From positions 29,942,001-30,006,000 of the forward strand of contig NC_080568.1 of the NCBI RefSeq assembly GCF_030253575.1: a stretch of DNA of 64,000 nucleotides, in the 5' to 3' direction. This DNA comes from Rhododendron vialii. Taxonomy: Eukaryota; Streptophyta; Magnoliopsida; Ericales; Ericaceae. Below are positions 56,161-64,000 of this stretch, one piece after another. The notes beneath the pieces were generated by a model. The model saw only the letters and a program-made list of their open reading frames with translations. It had not been told where the DNA came from and ran no database searches. The position numbers were made by a program, and so were the translations under genes. The stretch's first letter is position 1. Each line of letters starts with the position of its first letter.

Positions 56161-57160
56161 GCGACATCACATGATGCAGCTACTTCTTTGGGAGATGATT
56201 TATTTATCCTGGATTCAACCTATCGAACCTATAAAACCATTAAATCACTTGCTACATAGTAAGGGTTCAATGTCAAACTATTATGGACGGAAAACCCAAG
56301 TACAAGGCATTGCTGGGAAGGGGTTGAGGAAGATTTTGCTGTGACTGTACAAGTTATAATTAGTTCAAACTTTTCACATAGGCACAACTGCACAATAGCA
56401 AAGTGCTGTTTTACAATCAGAAAAAGGACTGCTCGTACCTTGTACTTGTCCTTACTACAAACATGGGAGACAAGAAGAGAAACTTGCAAAGTACATGCCC
56501 AACCCAAAGCAGGGAAAAAAAAAAAACACAATCAACCAAGAGCTGCAAGGAGAACAACTTCTAATCCTTTGATTGGTTTTTCAAAGTTACTTTTAGTGCT
56601 TCGGTGACAGCTGAGAAGTCCTTGTCACTAAGGCCGCAAGATTTACCCACCTTGTACAGTTTGTTTGTTGGGGCTGCAGTCTGTGCAGGTTGGGAAACAG
56701 ATTTGGCTAATCCTAGAGCAAGCCGCAAGTCCTCCTACATAAAAATTTGCACTAAAATGGCAGAGCGGATTTATACAAGCCACAACACCGACAATCTTGG
56801 TTAGTTACAAACTTTTGTTGATGTTTCAGGAGAAATGCGGTAGGATACAGGGATTGGACCATTGAAGGGCCTTTCATTGAAAACATAGGTGCACTAATGG
56901 TGCCTGGTGAAACTACTTGCAGTTCAATAAAAATGGATATTCGAAGATGCTTAACCACAAGAGGATTCTCATAGAATTCTACAAAATGGACTGTATCTTG
57001 GTTTGGGTGGCAAGGTTGTGGTGGTGAAGGAGGAAGGGGAGGATGAGGAGACAAGTCATGGTTGATGATGAGTGAGTGAGACGGAGGAGAAGAGGCATGG
57101 TGGATGAGGGCTAAGACAGAGTAGAGGTGACATTGTTGTATTATGCGCCTCAGGCGCACC
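56161..57160 (-). pseudogene. Reductase (GLYR-like) exon cluster, copy 2
   Basis: Counterpart of 48542-49500. The minus strand has a leader (57159 on: MRLRRIIQQCHLYSV..., starting inside a GCGCC palindrome), fused by deletion to VVSPGTISAPMFSMKGPSMVQSLYPTAFLLKHQQK, then a GT donor, and a final exon 56731-56561 (DLRLALGLAES, GLSDKDFSAV, stop). The cofactor-binding domain is absent, so no reductase activity is possible. Frame is open from 57159 to 56752, so a short chimeric protein could in principle be made. Confidence 0.72.
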
Positions 57161-57164
57161 TACT

Positions 57165-57940
57165 TGGTTAACTGATTCAGAAATGCTAAACAAGCTTTGA
57201 TGATAAAAAATAACTTGTTTTTAGGTACAAATAACTTTGGATCAATACTACTTGGGTTAGAAATAGAATTAACAAGCTTTCTAATGGTTCAAACCTTACA
57301 AAAATCGGAGTTCGAGAGTGTCCGGAACAAGACTGGAAAGTTTGACAAATTATGGAGTATGAGGGCGCCGCGCCTAGGCTCCATTTTGTGCGCCCTGGGC
57401 GCAATAAGATGCGTCTCAGGCGCATTGAAGATCAAAAATTTGTCAAATTTTGCGGGCTTCTCCCGAACACTTTCGAACTCCGATTTTCACAAAGTTTGAA
57501 CCAATAGAAAGTTTGTTGAGTCTACTTTTTAACCCAAGTAGTTCGGATCCAATATTGTTCGTATTCCAAATGATATGACTATTTTACCCTTAGTGAGTCG
57601 AAAAGTAAATCGTTCCTTTAATTAACGTTGGCATCACCATCATTTTAAAATGGATAAAGACTCGTTATATATCGATAAAGAGTGTTTTTAAAGTACTAAA
57701 AGATAATAGAATCCAACCATAAAAATAATGAAGTTTTAGTTCATGAAAAATTGGTAGAATATAGACCACTGAAAATGTCATGGGAGCACTACCACCCCTC
57801 CGCCACCAACAATGCTGCCGTAACACAATCCTTCCACCACCATGATCACTTGATCACCTACACTACCATCACGTCAGCACCTCTATCACCACACTTCCAC
57901 TCTGCGATAGTGGTGGCCAACTGTAATGATCTCAAAACAT
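57165..57940. mobile_element. GCGCC-core foldback repeat, copy C
   Basis: Left arm (from about 57190: gttttaggtacaaataactttgg, acttgggttag, aaaatcggagttcgagagtgtccgg) mirrors the right arm (cgaacactttcgaactccgatttt, aacccaagtagttcggatcc). The core at 57363-57425 has ggcgccgcgcc, gcgccctgggcgc and gcgtctcaggcgc. The outer right end passes into CCACCA DNA (57780-57905). The left arm is shorter than in copy D. No coding capacity. Confidence 0.8.
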
Positions 57941-58335
57941 CCTAAAATATCTCAATAGTAAAGAAACGTTTCTAACTTCTTGTTCTTTTCATCCCAAGAA
58001 ACAACCCCACAAGACACTCATAATACATCTATTTTTTTGTTATTAAGTCTAGATTATCCACTACCTAGTGAGTTGAGGTTAGCAAAAATGATATACATAA
58101 ATTAAAAGCTGTAATGCATAACCAGAAAAAGAATTTGAACAACTCATTGTTGCCTTTATTGTTGTTCATTTATTCTTCACTCGATTCCCATTCATTTTTT
58201 AGCATGAGATAGTGGAATCCACAACCCAAATGTGGAAATTGATGGACTACATGCATGCGATTCATGTGCTATATGATTTAGGAAATATTCACCATCCATT
58301 ATTTCATTTGCTTTTTTATTGCATGTCACTACTTG
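57941..58335. other. Spacer without recognised feature
   Basis: A/T-rich, no reading frame of interest. Confidence 0.4.
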
Positions 58336-58590
58336 AGAAGTTATGATTGAAGGTGTGTAAAAAAATCTTGGCAACAAAAGAAAATCAGTTTAGAAGAGGT
58401 CATGGGCGGTCGGCTTTGTGCCTAGTTTGTAATGGAGCTCCAGAATCGATTGAACGTTTGCTTTTTGATTGTTTGTGGGCAAGAGCGGTGTGGTTTGGTT
58501 CCCATTGAATCTCGATCGTGGAAGGGGGCCTCCTGCTCTTAAATGGACATCCCAAGTGATTGACTTGGGGAAATCTAAAGGATAGTGAAG
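58336..58590 (+). pseudogene. L1-type LINE zinc-binding fragment (plus strand)
   Basis: Reads KVCKKILATKENQFRRG then SALCLVCNGAPESIERLLFDC and WARAVWFGS before a stop, the LINE zinc-binding region. It is cut at 58592 by the T-run of a LINE inserted in the opposite direction. The RNase H fragment at 59690 may be its continuation. Confidence 0.7.
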
Positions 58591-58591
58591 A

Positions 58592-59290
58592 AGTTTTTTT
58601 TTTTTTTTTTGGGAAGTTGCACATTTTATACCAACCAACACAAAAACAAGGGGGGATCCACCCACTGTACAAAATATTTACAAAGGAAACTCCTCACTAC
58701 AATCTGCCAAAAAAACTACAAAATTAAGTATCAAGAACTTTGCTTGAAATATTTCAGAGACTGCATAATCTTTGGTTCTCAAGGGAGTGGGGGAAATGCT
58801 CCAAAGTACACACACGAAGTCTGACATTATCCTCAATACAAGCATGCACTGCATCAGCCCTTCTGCTTCTACAAGCAAAACTCGAGAGTTCCTTTCCATC
58901 CATAGATAGTAGAACCCAGCTGCCAAGACTAGCTTGAACAAAAAAGAACTGAAGCTCGTCCCCTTACAATGATCAATAGCCCACTTAATTTCACACTTAA
59001 TTCCAAATGCTGCTGGAATAGCTACATTCAAAGAACAGGTGTTGCAACGTTTCATCACTTTGAGAGCACAATACACAACCAGGATCAATCGTCATCCCCC
59101 ATCTACAAAGTCTCTCCTTTGTAGCTAACCTCTTCAAGCAAGCTAACCATAAAATGAACGACCACTTTGAAACACTTCTAGGAAACCACACTATTGAAGC
59201 CCGCTGAACTGTCCCTCCTCTGTGCCTAAGCCTCCCAAGTGAGCTTGCTTAGTATTGTATTGGCCAGTAGGGGAAATAACTCATATAACT
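58592..59290 (-). mobile_element. 5'-truncated L1-type LINE, minus strand, nested
   Basis: T-run at 58594-58610 is the poly(A) tail on the minus strand. Upstream (minus) come the zinc-binding motif WFPRSVSKWSFILWLAC, LATKERLCRWG, CVLCSQSDETLQHLFFEC (59191-59005), and then WAIDHCKGTSFSSFLFKLVLAA and YYLWMERNSRV. There are only short frames; the 5' end near 59290 is truncated, as usual for LINEs. No clear target duplication. Confidence 0.75.
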
Positions 59291-60128
59291 TCATCTTCCC
59301 TTGCCCTTCGAGGTCGAATTGAACTTGGAATTGAATTCTAAATCTGTTGAATCAAGGTGGATCTTGGTCTTGGCCAATTCCATTCTCCATCTTGATAATA
59401 AAGAGTTGATTGGTCAGGTTTCTTCGATTGGCGATTGCTTGGCATATCTGAAACTCTCCGGAATGATATTATTTTTAGGGGGTTACTATAAACCCTTTGG
59501 ACACCATGGGTAGAGCATGGGTAGCCCATATGGAGTTTCTTAATTTCTCAGTGATTCCTTCTGTCCCTAAGGCTAACCTTAGCGAAGGGCCTGAAAACTC
59601 TCTCTGGAAGGATCCAGACTTTATGATTCTCGCAAAATCAACCGCGATGTTGCTATGGGGAAATATGAATTTGCGGGGATGGTGGCGGTAGCGGTGAGGA
59701 ACCACGAGGGGAAGCTGGTGGATGGATTAACCAAGCAGGTGAAGTTTGCCTCAAGTTTTTCAAGGGGGAGGCTTTGGCAATCAAGCAAGCTTGTTTACTT
59801 GTTAAAGCAATGTGGATCAACCAAGCGACGATAGAATCGGATAACAAGCAGGCGATTATGCTTAGCATTTCTGAATCAGTTCCACCATGGAAAGTAGCAG
59901 CTATAATTATGGATATCGGAGATTTGGCTCAAGAGCAGGGGATTTCTTTCGGCTTGGTTAGAAGATCAGTGAATCAGGTGGCGCATGAGGTGGCCTCCTT
60001 GGCAAAGACGAGCAAGCTTCCTCTTGACTGGAGGGCTAGGCTAATCCTCCTCGTTCAACTGTCTTTTTTAAGCTTTGATAGCTCTTTTTTTTAGCCTTGA
60101 AGGCAAGATTGGCCGATAAAAAAAAAGA
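59291..60128 (+). pseudogene. L1-type LINE RNase H fragment with poly(A)
   Basis: From about 59690 reads VAVRNHEGKLVDGLT, VKFASSFS, then after a one-base shift GEALAIKQACLL, ATIESDNKQAIM and VNQVAHEVASLAKTSKL (to 60094): the C-terminal RNase H-like domain of plant L1 LINEs, with the catalytic ESD(N) position. A-run 60118-60128. It could be the 3' part of the LINE at 58336, split by the nested one. 59291-59690 itself is unassigned. Confidence 0.7.
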
Positions 60129-60789
60129 AGGGAAACTAATGTTTACGCTCTCTCTCAAAAGCAATCTTTAATGTTAGTCTAGGCTTAGTTATTTTTGATT
60201 CATGTCCTCCTTTTCGAGAATTTCAATTCAATGAGGATTTTTTTTTTTTTTTTGCTATTCGTTAAACCTAATGTCGCAAAATATCAAGATACATAACAAA
60301 GTAATACTATTGGAACTTCATCAATGCCACAGAATACGTTTAGAACCATTTCTCCATTTTTGTTATATGTATCAGAGACTCTTCTTAATAAAGGAATCGA
60401 ATGGCTTTAGAATGTTGGGGATTTATTCCATCATAATCATAAAACGCTAACAATCAGAAATGGCAAGAAACACTAAAATCATGAACTCAAATAATCAAAG
60501 ATACTACTTAGACGAATAGGGAGAAATAGTCAGCGAGATGGATGAGAGGCACGACATCTGTCCTACAGCCATATTTGCTTCTTTTCGTATAAGTTCTAAT
60601 GGATACAACTCAAAAATCTTACAGTTTGTCTCTACGTTACACTATTGGTGGAAAACATGGATGCAGAGTATGAATTGAATTGCCTATATAAAATAAAGGA
60701 GATAGAGAGAACTTAAAATGCATTAAAACCAATGTGGATGGTCCTCTATTATTTATAGAACTCCAAAAACATTTTCCCAAGAGTCACGC
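60129..60789. other. Spacer without recognised feature
   Basis: A T-run (60239-60254) suggests a minus-strand retroposon tail, but nothing recognisable follows. Confidence 0.4.
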
Positions 60790-61965
60790 CCGCAAAACAG
60801 TGGTGGTATGGACACCAAATTTGGGGTTTTAAATATATAAGCCCTGTCAAGCGTACTTCTTAGGATTATCCCAATGATGAAGCAGTTTTTATGTGCTTCG
60901 ATGAATTGTGGAAAGCCTTATGAATTCTCTAGAACTCTTAAGAAATAAAAGAGTACCTTAGAGTTGGAATGTAAGTATAGAATGCAACTTAGAATGAGTT
61001 GAGAGGCGTGAAAATGTGTTTTAGCTTCAGTGGCTCCAACAATCTTTTAATTAGTCTACTTTCGATCAACTTTTTATAAACTAAAATCCATTATTTTTAT
61101 GGTTTGATACAACCATCTTATAATACGTCGAATACCCTCTTTATCGATATAAAATTGTTTTCGGTCTGGTTTAAAATAAAGGAGATACAAATGTTTTACA
61201 AAATGATTTATTTTTTTGCTCACTGAAGGTAAAATAGTCACATCTTTTTAGGTACAAATAACTTTAGATCAAAACTACTTGGGTTAGAAAATAGACTTAA
61301 CAAGCTTTCAAAGGGTTCAAACCTAGCGAAAATCGGAGTTCGAGAGTGTCCGGAAAGAGACTGGAAAGTTTGACAAATTATGGAGTTTGAGGGCGCCGCG
61401 CCTAGGCGCCATTTCATGCGCCTGGAGCGCAATAAGATGCGCCTCAGGCTCATTGAAGATCAAAAATTTGTCAAATTTTGTGGGCTTCTCCCGAACACTT
61501 CCGAACTTCAATTTTCGCAAAGTTTGAACCGATAGAAAGCTTGTTAAGTCTAATTTTTAACCCAAGTAGTTTGGATCCAATATTGTTGGTATTCCAAATA
61601 ATATGACTGTTTTACCCTTAGTGAGTCGAAAAGTAAATCGTTCCTGTAATTAACGCTGGCATCACCTTCATTTTAAAATGGATAAAGTCCTATAATATAT
61701 CGATAAAGAGGGTTTTAAAAGTACTAAAAGATAGTAGAATCCAGCCATAAAAATAATGAAGTTTTATTTTATGAAAAATTGGTAGTAAACAGACCACTAA
61801 AAAGATCATGGGAGCACTACCACCCCTCCGCCACCAACAATGTTGCCATAACACAATCCTTCCACCACCATGATCACTTGACCACCTACACCACCTCTAC
61901 CACCACACTTCCACTCTGCGATAACGGTGGCCAACTGTAATGACCACCTACCAAAACAAGGACAT
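60790..61965. mobile_element. GCGCC-core foldback repeat, copy D (most complete)
   Basis: Left arm from about 60795 (gtggtggtatggacaccaaatttgg) to 61385, core 61393-61450 (ggcgccgcgcctaggcgcc, gcgcctggagcgc, gcgcctcagg), right arm 61455 to about 61820, then CCACCA DNA to 61930. Arms match in inverted order over several hundred bp: cattatttttatgg, ctctttatcgatata, gtaaaatagtcac, acttgggttag, aatcggagttcgagagtgtccgg, gtttgacaaatt. Copy A supplies the outer part missing from the right arm. No transposase; ends and target duplication are not defined. Confidence 0.8.
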
Positions 61966-62236
61966 TCCCCCCAGTTTTTACTTTGAACTTCATATATGAT
62001 GTAAATAATCTCTTCTATCGATCGAAAAAAGAGAGCTTGGCCTGTCACATGTGCGAATCTTGATGGTTTCTCAAAGGTAGATGATTTAGAAACGGATACG
62101 AATATTTTTGTCGGGGTAACTAATTGGAAGAATACAAGCCCCAAAAATGCTTTATCCGGGGGAATGTCCTGGTTTTGGTGGGTGGTCATTTGATCTTGAT
62201 GAAAGCAAGTTTGGTCTTTTTCTCACATGTTTGGAC
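61966..62236. other. Spacer
   Basis: The minus frame 62189-61806 overlaps the foldback arm and has no recognisable domain. No other feature. Confidence 0.4.
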
Positions 62237-62590
62237 CTATTAGGTGAGGTGTCAAGTTGCTAATGGATGGCCGTACAGCATGGCTTGAACGGAAGTTTCA
62301 CGAGGAAGACAAAAATGGAGTATGGTTATGTAAAAGAGGAGTGTGAAAATCTATTACCATGGTTTATGGTCCCTCCGTCTTTGTCCCTATTAGGTGAGGC
62401 GTCAAGTTGCTAATGGATGGTTGTGCAACATGGCTTGAGCGGAAGTTTCGTGAAGAAGTTGTGCAACACGTACTATCTCTTGGTTTAGACTCCCTCCGTG
62501 TCCCTATTAGGTGAGGTGTCAAGTTGCTAATGGATGGCCGTACAACATGGCTTGAACGGAAGTTCCGTGGAGAATCTTATCTCTTGCGAA
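62237..62590. repeat. Tandem repeat, 3 units of 116-150 bp
   Basis: Units start at cctattaggtgagg (62237, 62387, 62503) and share gtcaagttgctaatggatgg and acatggcttga-cggaagtt. Spacing is 150 and 116 bp. 62591-63167 to the right has no recognisable gene. Confidence 0.9.
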
Positions 62591-63172
62591 AGAAAGATGG
62601 TTTATACTCTCTCCAAACTTGATGGCAGCAAGTGTCGACTATTGCAAATTGGACATGATATGATCACTAAAAAGACAAATATTGAAGTGTGGTTATCAAA
62701 ATAATGAGTACTACCAGCATTCCATGGTTTTCCTCCTTTGTCGTTTAATTCTTTCAATACGTAAACTTTTTGAAAAAAGACGTAAAGATCAATTATCAAT
62801 TATAGTGTGAGAAAACATGCAAAAAATTTGTTGTTCTGAAATCAAAATTTGCATACATGATACATTATTTGATGCCCCTAAGGTACTTTCTATTCATACA
62901 TTCATCTGGGTTTTTCGTATTGTATATAGTTCATAAGAACTACAAATATGCCGCACGCCAGATTTCTCTGTGTCAAATGACCTCTTCTCTACTTTAGAAA
63001 TAATTTTTCTATAATTACATAAATCAGCCCCACGTATAAACATAATTTTGTGTCAAATATTGTGTGAGCCGAATCAGCCCCATGTATAAATCATTATCTT
63101 CCCACTCTACATTACTGCCTTCGAATTAGGTACAAGCCTAAAGCCTTCCAAGCTCTCTAGGTTAATGTAGTG

Positions 63173-63578
63173 CATGTGTTGACTTTTGGGGCCATGGAGT
63201 GGCTTCACTCCTCTCACACCTATCCGAGCAGCACGTACACCAAAGGAGACTTAATTGGTGTGGACAGCCAACCAATTCACTGTTTTCAATTAAATGGATT
63301 ATCTTTTTTTGGATCCGCAATGGAGTGTCTGGCGTGGGAAGAAATATGGTGCTCCTCTTAGTCTATAAAAGGAGACCTCTGGTTTTGTAATTGGTCTCAG
63401 AGATTAGAGAACCTGGTGTGAGTGTGTGAGTTTGTAAATCACTCGGATGGAGTGTGTAAGTACATAGTAAAGCTCTCCATTGAGGTACACGTTTCTTTGG
63501 GGAACCATGTAAATTTCGTTTGTCTGTGTGTGCGTGTTTTTGGTTGGTTTGGTTTTATCCCGTCCAGTAGGTATAACA
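63173..63578 (+). mobile_element. Copia-like solo LTR (about 406 bp), direct repeats TAGTG
   Basis: The segment between two TAGTG copies (63168-63172, 63579-63583) ends ...CCGTCCAGTAGGTATAACA and has a TATA box (CTATAAAAGG, about 63361) followed by a leader with repeated gagtgtgt. The end matches the style of short Ty1/Copia LTRs. The left terminus reads CATGTGTTGAC instead of TG, so either the end has mutated or the true start is a few bases inside. Confidence 0.6.
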
Positions 63579-64000
63579 TAGTGAGCAGCAACCTTCACAG
63601 GGTGGAATATGTATGAATCAAGTCAAGTCATCTATTTATATGCTCCAGTAAGCTACTATACACAAAGTACACAAAATTCACATGATTTGGAAATAGAAGA
63701 TGATGCAGGCAAGGGAAAGTTGGACCAAGCATTTTTTTAGAGGATCCAGTGATACATGCTTGGATCCAGTGATACATGCTTGGACGATCTAAAAAAAGTA
63801 AGTGATACATGTTTCATAGAACAATTGAAGATGATAGAGAAAAATCTCGAGAGGATGAAGATAAAACCACCAAAAAAAATCATCACCAATTATTTTACTA
63901 CAGTCTTGTCAACTATAAACTGGACTTGCTCAATAATCAAGCCTTCAACCAAATACATAGTACAAATTAAGAAAAACGCCTTTCTAAAGTACAGACAAAT
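63579..64000. other. Spacer with a 22-bp duplication
   Basis: ggatccagtgatacatgcttgg occurs twice in tandem (63741-63784), with a partial third gtgatacatg. No gene recognised to the window end. Confidence 0.6.

Noticed and set aside
1-64000. CRISPR arrays, bacterial operons, rRNA genes
   Set aside because: The sequence is plant nuclear DNA. The direct repeats seen are tandem minisatellites without regular unique spacers, and no rRNA motif was noticed.

Overview
The window looks like a repeat-dense intergenic stretch of a plant nuclear genome, most likely a woody eudicot. The evidence is GT-AG introns, AT-rich spacers, many plant transposon families (MULE, Helitron, hAT-like and foldback MITEs, L1-type LINEs, TRIMs, long solo LTRs) and fragments of plant gene families (S-protein homolog, AP2/ERF, GT47 exostosin, glyoxylate reductase-like). 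I cannot name the species. Only three genes read as intact: an S-protein homolog (16911-17297, +), a MULE transposase (19103-21531, +, one intron) and a ULP1/C48 protease-like gene (27141-22572, -, ten exons whose phases all agree). The last two are convergent and appear to sit in one large MULE of the kind that carries a ULP-like gene (Kaonashi-type).

Layout. 1-1655: decayed MULE transposase of another lineage. About 2421-11873 and 17281-30713: two direct copies of one ancestral block (SPH downstream region, then an ERF gene), each loaded with different transposons. Copy 1 is split by a Helitron (3453-9612) that itself holds a 3.75-kb solo LTR (4178-7932) and a second Helitron (8066-9603); its ERF gene is further split by a solo LTR (10690-11355). 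Copy 2 keeps the intact SPH gene and is split by the ULP-carrying MULE (about 18366-28559). Both ERF copies are pseudogenes with different lesions. Between the copies lie MITEs and another solo LTR (13298-14167).

30956-36645: a complete non-autonomous LTR element (LARD) with 591-bp LTRs that look identical, a perfect TSD and no coding capacity. 36960-38275: LTR-like sequence and an L1 fragment. 38968-39610: a 120-bp tandem array directly upstream of a multi-exon but broken GT47 glycosyltransferase gene (39716-45007).

47436-61965: a second duplicated, rearranged zone. An L1 RNase H tail plus glyoxylate/succinic-semialdehyde reductase-like exons occurs twice (47900-49500 and 55500-57160). It is mixed with a long foldback repeat family whose core carries GCGCC palindromes (51595, 57165, 60790), CCACCA/GGTGGT-rich tracts, a TRIM, and a solo LTR (53504-54308). 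The end of the window has a 3-copy tandem repeat (62237-62590) and a short Copia-like solo LTR (63173-63578).

Solo LTRs greatly outnumber complete LTR elements here, so removal by LTR-LTR recombination seems to have been frequent. All annotations come from reading the sequence; no database search was run.
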